A stretch of 64,000 bases of DNA from Rhodobacteraceae bacterium UBA3069 (lineage in GTDB: Bacteria; Pseudomonadota; Alphaproteobacteria; Rhodobacterales; Rhodobacteraceae), in assembly GCA_002366795.1 (NCBI GenBank), contig DFBX01000106.1, forward strand, positions 1 through 64,000. Reading direction: 5' to 3'. This document shows positions 18,085 through 25,610 of the stretch, piece by piece. The first letter of the stretch is position 1, and each line of letters begins with the position of its first letter. Below the pieces are notes generated by a model. It did no database searches. It was not told the DNA's origin and saw nothing but the letters and a program-made list of their open reading frames with translations. A program made the position numbers and the translations under genes.

Positions 18085-18377
18085 TGATCATCAGCCGAAC
18101 CCTTGCCAAGCGCCGGATCGCGGCGGGGCAGCGCCCCTCGTGGGTCATGGCATGGGGTCCGGTCCTGATCGACGCGGCAATAACCACTGGCCTGATGGCG
18201 CTGGTGTTCGACCGCGTGATGCTGTTCATCTATGTCACCCAACTTTCTACGACCACGGCCTTCCTGCTGCTGTTCGTGGTGTTCTTCATCCCGTTTCAGG
18301 CCGTGATGATCCTGTCCTCTCTCTGGGCCGCGAAATCGCGCTGGTCCGACGATCCTCCGCCGAAAGCAAACCTATGA
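18084..18377 (+). CDS. Small membrane protein in the dapD unit
   Basis: The 97-residue protein has two hydrophobic segments (about residues 22-44 and 53-80) between basic ends, so a two-pass inner-membrane protein is likely. The ATG overlaps the dapD stop and the gene's own stop overlaps the next start (ATGA), which points to translational coupling. No family recognised. The order dapD, membrane protein, small acidic protein suggests a conserved operon, but a role in lysine or cell-wall synthesis is only inference from position. Confidence 0.7.
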   Translation: MIISRTLAKRRIAAGQRPSWVMAWGPVLIDAAITTGLMALVFDRVMLFIYVTQLSTTTAFLLLFVVFFIPFQAVMILSSLWAAKSRWSDDPPPKANL

Positions 18378-18751
18378 CCGACAAGACCGACAAACCGAAG
18401 AAGAAAAAGCCCTCGCGCCAACAAGTGTTTACCCTGCTGGTCGAGGTGGGCCGCAAGGAAGGCGACGGGTTGCCCGATGGTGCGACCGGCGCGGCGCTGA
18501 TGTGCTATTCGTCCGGCGTGGACGAGGCAGAGGCCGTGCGCGAAACCGTGGCGATCCTGAAACAGGCCGATGTGGCCCCGCTGGACGTGACCGGATACGG
18601 CACCATTGAAGAGCGCGAGGCACAGGGCCACGACATCAGCGAGGACGAGCGGGAATTGATGGCCCGCGCGCTAGAGGAAAACTCGGTCATCGTCGCCCAG
18701 ATGACCCCGTTCTTCCCTGACACCCACAAAGGTTCCAAAACCGAGCACTGA
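18374..18751 (+). CDS. Small charged hypothetical protein in the dapD unit
   Basis: The 125-residue soluble protein begins with a lysine-rich stretch (TDKTDKPKKKKPSRQQVF) and continues with an acidic, helical region containing CYSSGVDEAEAVRETVAILKQ. No recognised domain, signal peptide or membrane segment. Its start overlaps the preceding stop by four bases. It is the last gene before the FMN riboswitch. A small regulatory or ribosome-associated role is conceivable from size and charge only. Confidence 0.7.
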   Translation: MTDKTDKPKKKKPSRQQVFTLLVEVGRKEGDGLPDGATGAALMCYSSGVDEAEAVRETVAILKQADVAPLDVTGYGTIEEREAQGHDISEDERELMARALEENSVIVAQMTPFFPDTHKGSKTEH

Positions 18752-18802
18752 TGCGTCTGGGAGGCTTGCCCGTCCTGCCAACCTGCGCCATTCTCGGCCT
18801 GT

Positions 18803-18957
18803 TCTCAGGGCGGGGCGGAATTCCCCACCGGCGGTAAGGGGTAAAGCGCCCCAAGCCCGCGAGCGCTTTTCGCAATGGCTTACACCTTGCGATCAGGTCA
18901 GCAGATCCGGTGCAACTCCGGAGCCGACGGTCACAGTCCGGATGAAAGAGAACGAGC
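18803..18957 (+). promoter_or_regulatory. FMN riboswitch (RFN element)
   Basis: The hallmark sequences occur in order: CAGGGCGGGGCGGAATTCCC, CACCGGCGGTAAG, AGCCCGCGAGCG, GGTCAGCAGATCCGGTG, CTCCGGAGCCGACGGTCACA and GTCCGGATGAAAGAGAAC. These are the conserved junction segments of the RFN aptamer, with a variable hairpin between them. About 85 bases of leader separate it from ribH2, so FMN should lower ribH2 expression. Whether control is at transcription or translation is not clear; no strong terminator with a U-run is visible. Confidence 0.95.
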
Positions 18958-19042
18958 GCAACGCCACCAGCCCCAAGGCTGATGCGCAGTCCGCCCGTTT
19001 GATGCTCTGCGTGGACATGTCGAACAGGAAAGGAACCGCAAC

Positions 19043-19477
19043 ATGACACTCCCCCGCTATGCCTTCATCAAGGCAAACTGGCATTCCGATATCACCGGCC
19101 GCGCCTATGACGGCTTTACCAGCGTCATCCCGCCGAAACAGGTCGATCTGTTCGACGCCCCCGGCGCGTTCGAAATGCCGCTGCTGGCGCGCGATCTGGC
19201 GCAAACCAGGCGCTACGCCGCCGTGGCCTGCGCGGCCTTCGTGGTCGATGGCGGCATCTACCGCCATGATTTCGTCGCGCAAGCCGTGGTCGACGGGCTG
19301 ATGCGGGCCGGACTGGACACAGGCGTGCCCGTGCTGTCCGTGTCGCTGACACCGCACCAATATCAGGACACGCCGCACCACAATGCGATCTTCGCGGAAC
19401 ATTTCGTCGAAAAGGGCATCGAGGCCGCCCGCGCCGCACTGGCCGTCACCAAGGCCCGCGCCAACATCGCCGCGTGA
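19043..19477 (+). CDS. ribH2: 6,7-dimethyl-8-ribityllumazine synthase, RibH2 type
   Basis: Lumazine synthase condenses 5-amino-6-ribitylaminouracil with 3,4-dihydroxy-2-butanone 4-phosphate in riboflavin synthesis. The 144-residue protein fits the RibH2 subgroup known from Brucella and Mesorhizobium, with FIKANWHSDI at the N-terminus, DAPGAFEMPL as substrate loop, and SVSLTPHQYQ in place of the usual GVLT...EQA block. It stands alone behind an FMN riboswitch rather than in a rib operon. AAAGGAA precedes the ATG. A strong terminator follows. The ribA gene is 43 kb away in the same window. Confidence 0.93.
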   Translation: MTLPRYAFIKANWHSDITGRAYDGFTSVIPPKQVDLFDAPGAFEMPLLARDLAQTRRYAAVACAAFVVDGGIYRHDFVAQAVVDGLMRAGLDTGVPVLSVSLTPHQYQDTPHHNAIFAEHFVEKGIEAARAALAVTKARANIAA

Positions 19478-19486
19478 TTTGAAATC

Positions 19487-19519
19487 AGGGGCATCCGCAT
19501 AACGCAACGGATGCCCTTT
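19487..19519 (+). terminator. Rho-independent terminator after ribH2
   Basis: GGGCATCCG pairs with CGGATGCCC across a 9-base loop and is followed by CTTTC. It lies between convergent ribH2 and serB. Confidence 0.75.
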
Positions 19520-19540
19520 CATTGTTCTTCAAATACCCCC
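19516..19540 (-). repeat. Dispersed intergenic motif, copy 2
   Basis: The minus strand reads GGGGGTATTT-GAAGA-ACAATGAAAG, matching copy 1 at 10874 in GTATTT, AGA and ACAATGAAAG. It overlaps the tail of the ribH2 terminator and lies at the 3' side of serB. Confidence 0.5.
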
Positions 19541-19559
19541 CGCCGGAGGCATCAAGATA

Positions 19560-20438
19560 TCAGCAGGAAACGAATTCCGATTTGGCATAACCCTGCACAA
19601 ACAACAGCGCGGTCAGGTCACCGTGGTTGATCCGCACTTCGCATTGCGCCGCGACGGATGGCTTGGCGTGCAGCGCCACGCCGGTGCCCGCAAGCCCCAG
19701 CATCCCCAGATCATTGGCCCCGTCGCCCACGGCCAGCACATCTGCATGCTCCAGATGCAGCCGGTGCGAGATTTCTTTCAGCGCCTGCATCTTGGCCTCG
19801 CGACCTAGGATCGGGCGCGCCACGTCGCCGGTCAGCTTGCCGCCATCAATCAAAAGCGTGTTGGCGCGGTGCTCGTCAAAGCCCAGCGCGTTTGCCACGT
19901 GGGCGGTAAAGGCGGTGAAGCCGCCTGACACCAGCGCCGAATAGCCACCCGCCGCGTTCATCGTCGCCACCAGTTCGCGGCCGCCGGGCATCAGGGTGAT
20001 GCGTTCGGCCAGCACCTGCCCGATCACCCCTTCGTCCAACCCGTGCAAAAGGCCGACACGTTCCAGCAGCGCGCCTTCGAAATCCAACTCTCCGTTCATG
20101 GCGCGGGCGGTGATGTCCGCCACCCGTTCGCCCACGCCCGCCATATCGGCCAGTTCGTCAATGCATTCCTGCTGGATCATGGTGCTATCCATATCGGCCA
20201 GCAGCATCTTTTTCTTGCGGTTGGCGGCAGGCTGGATCACCAGGTCCACGCCCATGCGCTGCACCTCTTCCCAGACATCCCACTGGTTCATGGGCCGCGC
20301 CTCCAGCGGGAATTCCGCCGCCTCGTCCGGGGACAGCCAGACCGCATCGCCCCCACCCCATGCATTGCGCAGCGAATCGACCAGCGCGGGGTCCAGCGCA
20401 GGGGCACTCGGAGAGGTTAACAGGGTCGCTATGAACAT
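19560..20438 (-). CDS. serB: Phosphoserine phosphatase
   Basis: SerB removes phosphate from O-phospho-L-serine, the last step of serine synthesis. The 292-residue HAD-family protein has motif I DMDSTMI (nucleophile Asp, about residue 82-84), motif II SGGFTAF and motif III/IV GDGANDLGM. The N-terminal about 75 residues form the regulatory region usual in long SerB proteins. It diverges from serC-serA across about 160 bases, so all three serine-pathway genes are clustered. No strong Shine-Dalgarno sequence is visible before the ATG. Confidence 0.94.
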   Translation of the reverse strand: MFIATLLTSPSAPALDPALVDSLRNAWGGGDAVWLSPDEAAEFPLEARPMNQWDVWEEVQRMGVDLVIQPAANRKKKMLLADMDSTMIQQECIDELADMAGVGERVADITARAMNGELDFEGALLERVGLLHGLDEGVIGQVLAERITLMPGGRELVATMNAAGGYSALVSGGFTAFTAHVANALGFDEHRANTLLIDGGKLTGDVARPILGREAKMQALKEISHRLHLEHADVLAVGDGANDLGMLGLAGTGVALHAKPSVAAQCEVRINHGDLTALLFVQGYAKSEFVSC

Positions 20439-20529
20439 TAGGGAAGTTTCCTATCGTAGGCGCGTGGTGTCGCTTTTTGTGTCTCAAGCGGCGCTATAAT
20501 GGCATTTTGCCCATTGTGAAAGCGTCGCA

Positions 20530-20592
20530 AGCGCCGTATTCGCTTCGGTGGGACACCCTTCCCCAACGAAGGGCGATTATCTGTAAGGATAC
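20530..20592 (+). ncRNA. Candidate serC-motif leader RNA
   Basis: The leader just before serC contains CTTCGGTGGGACACCC and CCAACGAAGGGCG, which can form nested stems ending at the ribosome-binding region. A conserved RNA element called the serC motif is known upstream of serC-serA operons in alphaproteobacteria (RF00517), and this leader has the right place and length. Identity rests on memory of the motif, not on an alignment. Confidence 0.45.
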
Positions 20593-20597
20593 CAGCA

Positions 20598-21743
20598 ATG
20601 GCTACTCAGCAACCGGCAACGCGGCCGGCCAATCCGCGTTTTTCCTCTGGCCCCTGCGCCAAAATCCCCACATTCACGCTTGATCAATTGTCGGATGCCG
20701 CGCTTGGCCGCAGCCACCGTGCCGCCATCGGCAAGACCAAGCTGAAAGACGCGATCGAAACCACGCGCGAGATATTGGGCATCCCCGCCGATTACAAGAT
20801 CGGCATCGTTCCCGCATCCGACACCGGCGCCGTGGAAATGGCCATGTGGTCGCTTCTGGGTGCGCGCGAGGCCACCATGGTTGCATGGGAATCCTTCGGG
20901 TCGGGCTGGGTCACGGATGTGGTCAAACAGCTGAAAATCGATGCCGAGGTGAAAACCGCCGACTATGGCCAGATCGTCGATATGGCCGCGCTGGATTACA
21001 ACACCGACGTTGTGTTCACATGGAACGGCACCACCTCGGGCGTGCGCGTGCCGAATGGCGACGCGATCCCGGCGGATCGCGAGGGGCTGACCATCTGTGA
21101 CGCGACCAGCGCCGCCTTTGCGATGGACCTGCCTTGGGACAAGCTGGATGTGACGACCTTCTCTTGGCAAAAAGTGCTGGGCGGCGAAGCGGCCCACGGC
21201 ATGCTGATCCTGTCGCCCCGCGCTGTGGAACGGTTGGAAAGCTACACCCCCGCATGGCCGATGCCGAAAATCTTCCGCCTGACCAAAGGCGGCAAGCTGA
21301 TCGAAGGCATCTTCCGCGGCGAGACGATCAACACCCCGTCCATGCTGGCGGTCGAAGATTACCTTGTCGCGCTGGAATGGGCGAAATCCGTGGGCGGCCT
21401 GCAAGGCATGATCAAACGCGCCACCGCCAATGCGCAGGCCATCTGGGATTTCTGCGATGCCCGCGACTGGATCGCGAACCTGGCCGACGATGCGGCAACC
21501 CGTTCGAACACCAGCGTTTGCCTGAAGTTCACCGATGATCGCATCAAGGACGGCGCAACCTTTGCCAAGGCCGTGGCCAAGCGGCTGGAAGCCGAAGGCG
21601 TGGCGCTGGACATCGGTGCCTATCGTGACGCCCCCGCTGGTCTGCGTATCTGGTGCGGCGGCACGGTTGAAACCGCTGACATCGCGGCGATGCTGCCTTG
21701 GCTCGAATGGGCCTTTGAGGCCGAGATCGCGGTGCAGGCCTGA
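20598..21743 (+). CDS. serC: Phosphoserine aminotransferase
   Basis: SerC converts 3-phosphohydroxypyruvate and glutamate to phosphoserine and 2-oxoglutarate using PLP. The 381-residue class V aminotransferase has [11 protein letters not shown] at the N-terminus, the PLP lysine in [14 protein letters not shown] (about residue 193), and the substrate-binding [13 protein letters not shown] block. The length and sequence are typical of the alphaproteobacterial type. GTAAGGATACC precedes the ATG. It is followed after about 110 bases, which hold two inverted repeats, by serA. Confidence 0.95.
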   Translation: MATQQPATRPANPRFSSGPCAKIPTFTLDQLSDAALGRSHRAAIGKTKLKDAIETTREILGIPADYKIGIVPASDTGAVEMAMWSLLGAREATMVAWESFGSGWVTDVVKQLKIDAEVKTADYGQIVDMAALDYNTDVVFTWNGTTSGVRVPNGDAIPADREGLTICDATSAAFAMDLPWDKLDVTTFSWQKVLGGEAAHGMLILSPRAVERLESYTPAWPMPKIFRLTKGGKLIEGIFRGETINTPSMLAVEDYLVALEWAKSVGGLQGMIKRATANAQAIWDFCDARDWIANLADDAATRSNTSVCLKFTDDRIKDGATFAKAVAKRLEAEGVALDIGAYRDAPAGLRIWCGGTVETADIAAMLPWLEWAFEAEIAVQA

Positions 21744-21753
21744 TCCGGCGGGC

Positions 21754-21821
21754 GGTGGGTTACAAACCCACCCTACGCCTGCGCGCATTGAAATCAGGGC
21801 GGGGATGATCCCGCCCCTTTC
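21754..21821. repeat. Inverted repeats between serC and serA
   Basis: GGTGGGTTACAAACCCACC (21756-21774) is a hairpin of 8 bp with a 3-base loop. A second, GC-rich symmetric element GGGCGGGGATGATCCCGCCC starts near 21798. The second could act as a weak attenuator or processing site between serC and serA; neither has a clear U-tract. Confidence 0.5.
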
Positions 21822-21851
21822 CCCCATATATCCAATCAAAGGACCAATCCC

Positions 21852-23444
21852 ATGGCTCCCAAAGTTCTGATTTCCGACAAACTGTCCGCCGCCGCTGTTC
21901 AAATCTTCAAGGACCGTGGCATTGACGTGGATTTCCAGCCTGACCTTGGCAAAGACAAGGAAAAACTGGCCGAGATCATCGGCAATTATGATGGTCTGGC
22001 CATCCGGTCGGCCACCAAGGCAACCGCCGCGCTGATCGAAAAGGCCGACAACCTCAAGGTCATCGGTCGCGCTGGTATTGGCACCGACAACGTGGACAAG
22101 GAAGCGGCATCGAAGAAGGGCATCATCGTGATGAACACCCCCTTCGGCAACATGATCACCACCGCCGAACATGCCATCGCCATGATGTTCGCCGTTGCCC
22201 GTCAGATCCCCGAGGCGTCGGCATCGACCCACGCGGGCAAGTGGGAAAAATCGAAATTCATGGGGGTCGAACTGACCGGCAAGACCCTTGGCGTGATCGG
22301 CGCGGGCAACATCGGTGGCATCGTCTGCGACCGTGCGCTTGGCCTGAAAATGAAGGTCATCGCGTTCGACCCCTATCTGGGCAAAGAAAAAGCCGCCAAG
22401 ATGGGTGTGGAAAAGGTCGAGTTGGACGAGCTGCTGACCCGGGCCGATTTCATCACCCTGCATGTGCCGCTGACCGATGGCACCCGCAACATCCTGTCCC
22501 GCGAAAACCTTGCCAAGACCAAAAAGGGCGTGCGCATCATCAACTGTGCCCGTGGCGGTCTGGTGGACGAGGCCGCGCTGGCTGAGATGATCAAGTCGGG
22601 CCATGTAGCTGGCGCTGCATTCGACGTGTTCAGCGAAGAACCCGCGACGGAAAACCCGCTGTTCGGGCTGCCCAACGTGGTCTGCACCCCGCACCTTGGT
22701 GCGGCGACCACCGAAGCACAGGAAAACGTGGCCCTGCAAGTCGCTGACCAAATGGCCAACTACCTGCTGACCGGAGCCGTGGAAAACGCGCTGAATATGC
22801 CGTCTGTCACCGCCGAAGAAGCCAAGGTCATGGGCCCGTGGCTGTCGCTGGCCGGACATCTAGGTGCCTTCATCGGGCAACTGACCGACGAGCCGGTCAA
22901 GGCGATCAACATCCTTTATGATGGTGTCGTGTCCGAAATGAACCTGGCCGCGCTGAACTGCGGTGTGGTGGCGGGCATCATGAAAAAGTCGAACCCCGAT
23001 GTGAACATGGTCTCGGCCCCGGTCGTTGCCAAGGAACGCGGCATCCAGATTTCGACCACCAATCAGGACAAATCCGGTGCCTTCGAGGGCTATGTCAAAG
23101 TGACTGTCGTCACCGACAAGCGTGAACGCTCGATCGCGGGCACCGTGTTCAGCGATGGCAAGCCGCGCTTTATCCAGATCAAGGGCATCAACATCGACGC
23201 CGAAGTGGGCGAACACATGCTCTATACCACCAACGAAGATGTCCCCGGCATCATCGGCAAACTGGGTGGCATCCTGGGCGACAACGGTGTGAACATCGCC
23301 AACTTCACCCTTGGCCGCGCCAAGACTGGCGGCGAGGCGATTGCACTGCTGTATGTGGACGAAGCGATTGACGACTCTCTTGTCGCCAAGCTGAAAGACA
23401 CCGGCATGTTCCAGCAGGTCAAACCGCTCGACTTCGACGCCTGA
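21852..23444 (+). CDS. serA: D-3-phosphoglycerate dehydrogenase
   Basis: SerA oxidises 3-phosphoglycerate with NAD+ in the first step of serine synthesis. The 530-residue long-form enzyme has the Rossmann motif GVIGAGNIGG (about residue 146), catalytic Arg in INCARGGLVDE (about 234), the Glu within the following segment, and His in CTPHLGAATTEAQ (about 282). The allosteric substrate-binding domain (about 320-450) and a C-terminal ACT domain (about 455-530, DVPGIIGKLGGILGDNGVNI) complete it. Serine feedback via ACT is typical for the family. A strong terminator follows. Confidence 0.96.
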   Translation: MAPKVLISDKLSAAAVQIFKDRGIDVDFQPDLGKDKEKLAEIIGNYDGLAIRSATKATAALIEKADNLKVIGRAGIGTDNVDKEAASKKGIIVMNTPFGNMITTAEHAIAMMFAVARQIPEASASTHAGKWEKSKFMGVELTGKTLGVIGAGNIGGIVCDRALGLKMKVIAFDPYLGKEKAAKMGVEKVELDELLTRADFITLHVPLTDGTRNILSRENLAKTKKGVRIINCARGGLVDEAALAEMIKSGHVAGAAFDVFSEEPATENPLFGLPNVVCTPHLGAATTEAQENVALQVADQMANYLLTGAVENALNMPSVTAEEAKVMGPWLSLAGHLGAFIGQLTDEPVKAINILYDGVVSEMNLAALNCGVVAGIMKKSNPDVNMVSAPVVAKERGIQISTTNQDKSGAFEGYVKVTVVTDKRERSIAGTVFSDGKPRFIQIKGINIDAEVGEHMLYTTNEDVPGIIGKLGGILGDNGVNIANFTLGRAKTGGEAIALLYVDEAIDDSLVAKLKDTGMFQQVKPLDFDA

Positions 23445-23466
23445 TCGGCGCTTCGGCATGAAAAGC

Positions 23467-23493
23467 AAACGCCGCCTTTCGGGGCGGCGTTTC
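23467..23493 (+). terminator. Rho-independent terminator after serA
   Basis: AAACGCCGCC pairs with GGCGGCGTTT around a short TTTCGG loop. It lies 22 bases after the serA stop and ends the serC-serA unit. Confidence 0.8.
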
Positions 23494-23552
23494 GCGTTGG
23501 GCCATTGCACTTTGCCATGCGCCGCATAGGTTGACCCGCAAAGGAGACGGCT

Positions 23553-24275
23553 ATGACAATCTACGCCATTGGCGACATTCACGGCGATCTGGCACAGCTG
23601 GAACAGGCCCTCAACCGGATCGAGGCAGACGGCGGCGCAGATGCACCGCTGGTGGTGCTGGGCGATCTGGTGGACCGTGGCCCGGCGAGCCGCGGCGTGA
23701 TCGAACTGTTACGCGCGGGAGTCGCGGCGGGGCGTGACTGGACCGTGATCCGCGGCAACCACGACCGCATGTTCCTGAATTTCCTGACAGATGGCACCAT
23801 CGAGGATGCAAATATCAAATCCGGTCTGCCATGGTCCCATACACGGCTGGGCGGTCAGACGACGCTGGCCTCTTACGGGGTCACGTTTGACGACGCGCGC
23901 GCCTTGGCCGACATCCACGCCGAAACGGCACAGGCCGTGCCTGCCGATCACCTGCAATTCCTGCAAGACCAGCCGCTTTTCCACGAGGCAGGCGATTTGC
24001 TGTTCGTTCATGCGGGCATTCGCCCCGGCGTGCCCCTGGCCGATCAGCAGGAAAACGATTTGATCTGGATTCGCGATGTTTTCTTGGACGATCCGCGCCA
24101 GCATCCATGGCTGGTGGTACATGGTCATACCGCGCTGGAAGCGCCCGCGCATATGGGCAACCGTGTGAACCTTGACAGCGGGGCGGCCTATGGCCGCGCG
24201 CTGACCAGTGCCGTGTTCGAGGATGGGCAGATCTGGACGCTGGGCGCGGAAGGGCGCGATGCACTGATCCCGTGA
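23553..24275 (+). CDS. Metallophosphoesterase, serine/threonine protein phosphatase-like (PPP family)
   Basis: The 240-residue protein has the full set of PPP-family metal motifs: GDIHGDL (residues about 7-13), GDLVDRGP (about 36-43), RGNHDRM (about 68-74) and VHGHT (about 190). This is the layout of bacterial PrpA/ApaH-like phosphatases. Substrates may be phosphoproteins or dinucleoside polyphosphates; the sequence alone does not decide. GGAGACGGCT lies before the ATG. It stands alone between the serA terminator and the thiolase gene. Confidence 0.88.
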   Translation: MTIYAIGDIHGDLAQLEQALNRIEADGGADAPLVVLGDLVDRGPASRGVIELLRAGVAAGRDWTVIRGNHDRMFLNFLTDGTIEDANIKSGLPWSHTRLGGQTTLASYGVTFDDARALADIHAETAQAVPADHLQFLQDQPLFHEAGDLLFVHAGIRPGVPLADQQENDLIWIRDVFLDDPRQHPWLVVHGHTALEAPAHMGNRVNLDSGAAYGRALTSAVFEDGQIWTLGAEGRDALIP

Positions 24276-24348
24276 CGATACGTTTCCCTGTTCCCTCCGC
24301 CGCACTTGCCCTAACCTGCGCACAAGGGATTCAAACGGGAGAGAGACC

Positions 24349-25524
24349 ATGACCGATATCGTCATTCTGGACGGCGCACGCACCGCCATTGGCACCTTTG
24401 GCGGCAGCCTTGCAGGCGTGCCCGCCACCACGCTTGGGGCCACCGTGGCCAAGGCCGCGCTGGAACGATCCGGTGTCGAGCCGGGCCAGATCGGCCATGT
24501 GGTTTACGGCAATGTCATCAACACCGAACCGCGCGACATGTACCTGTCGCGCGTGTCCGCGATCGAGGCGGGGGTGCCTTCTTCGGTGCCAGCGATGAAC
24601 GTGAACCGGCTTTGCGGGTCGGGCGCGCAGGCGATTGTCTCCGCGACGCAGGCCCTGATGCTTGGGGATGCGGATTTCGCGCTGGCAGGCGGCGCTGAAT
24701 GCATGAGCCGCGCGCCCTATATCGTGCCGGACCAACGCTGGGGCGCCAAGATGGGCGACATCCGCACGCTGGACATGCTGCTGGGAACTTTGAACTGCCC
24801 GTTCGGGTCGGGCCATATGGGTGTGACCGCCGAAAATGTGTCGGATGAGCATTCCGTCACCCGCGAGGATCAGGATGCCTTTGCCCTGGAAAGCCAGGAG
24901 CGCGCCGCACGCGCGATTGCCGAGGGGCGCTTTGCCAACCAGATAGTGCCGGTCGAGATCAAGAAGCGCCGCGAGATGGTAGCCTTCGACACGGACGAGC
25001 ACCCCAAGGCCACCACGATGGAGGCCTTGGCCGGTCTGCGCCCCGCCTTCAAGAAAGACGGGCGCGTGACGGCGGGCAATGCCAGCGGCATCAATGACGG
25101 CGCGGCGGCCATGGTTCTGGCCCGCGCTGATGCAGCAGAGCGCGCGGGACTGAAACCGCGCGCGCGCATCCTTGGCTATGCCCATGCAGGCGTGCGCCCC
25201 GAGGTGATGGGCATCGGCCCGATCCCCGCGGTTGAAAAGCTGCTGGAAGAGACCGGGCTGAGCGCGGGCGACTTCGACGTGATCGAATCGAACGAGGCGT
25301 TTGCCGCGCAGGCCATCGCGGTCAATCGTGGTCTGGGTCTGGACCCGGCGAAGGTGAACCCGAATGGCGGCGCCATTGCCCTCGGCCATCCGGTGGGTGC
25401 GACGGGTGCCATCGTCACCATCAAGGCGCTGTACGAGCTGGAGCGTATCGGCGGCAAGCGCGCGTTGATTACTATGTGCATCGGTGGCGGTCAGGGCATC
25501 GCCTTGGCCATCGAGGCGCTTTGA
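24349..25524 (+). CDS. Acetyl-CoA C-acyltransferase (thiolase)
   Basis: The 391-residue thiolase has the acyl-accepting cysteine in NRLCGSGAQA (about residue 88), the His in NGGAIALGHPVGATG (about 347) and the second cysteine in MCIGGGQG (about 377). These enzymes condense or cleave acyl-CoAs, in either polyhydroxyalkanoate/acetoacetyl-CoA synthesis or beta-oxidation. The sequence resembles BktB/PhaA-like proteins but specificity cannot be assigned. No neighbouring fatty-acid or PHA genes support one role. GGGAGAGAGACC lies before the ATG. Confidence 0.92.
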   Translation: MTDIVILDGARTAIGTFGGSLAGVPATTLGATVAKAALERSGVEPGQIGHVVYGNVINTEPRDMYLSRVSAIEAGVPSSVPAMNVNRLCGSGAQAIVSATQALMLGDADFALAGGAECMSRAPYIVPDQRWGAKMGDIRTLDMLLGTLNCPFGSGHMGVTAENVSDEHSVTREDQDAFALESQERAARAIAEGRFANQIVPVEIKKRREMVAFDTDEHPKATTMEALAGLRPAFKKDGRVTAGNASGINDGAAAMVLARADAAERAGLKPRARILGYAHAGVRPEVMGIGPIPAVEKLLEETGLSAGDFDVIESNEAFAAQAIAVNRGLGLDPAKVNPNGGAIALGHPVGATGAIVTIKALYELERIGGKRALITMCIGGGQGIALAIEAL

Positions 25525-25575
25525 CATTGGCTTGACGGGGGCCGCGCTGCGCGCGGTTTGGGGCTTTGCCCCTTG

Positions 25576-25604
25576 CCCCCAGAGTATTTTTGGCAAAATG
25601 AAAT
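25576..25604 (+). repeat. Dispersed intergenic motif, copy 3
   Basis: CCCCAGAGTATTTTTGGCAAAATGAAA lies 3' of the thiolase gene, next to GC-rich dyads (GGGGCTTTGCCCC). It shares GTATTT and AATGAAA with the motifs at 10874 and 19516. Its place between convergent gene ends suggests a terminator-associated repeat. Confidence 0.45.
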
Positions 25605-25610
25605 GCAGGT

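Noticed and set aside
20577..22859. Minus-strand open frame of about 760 codons over serC and serA
   Set aside because: It is exactly antisense to two well-conserved genes and has no recognisable domain or ribosome-binding site.
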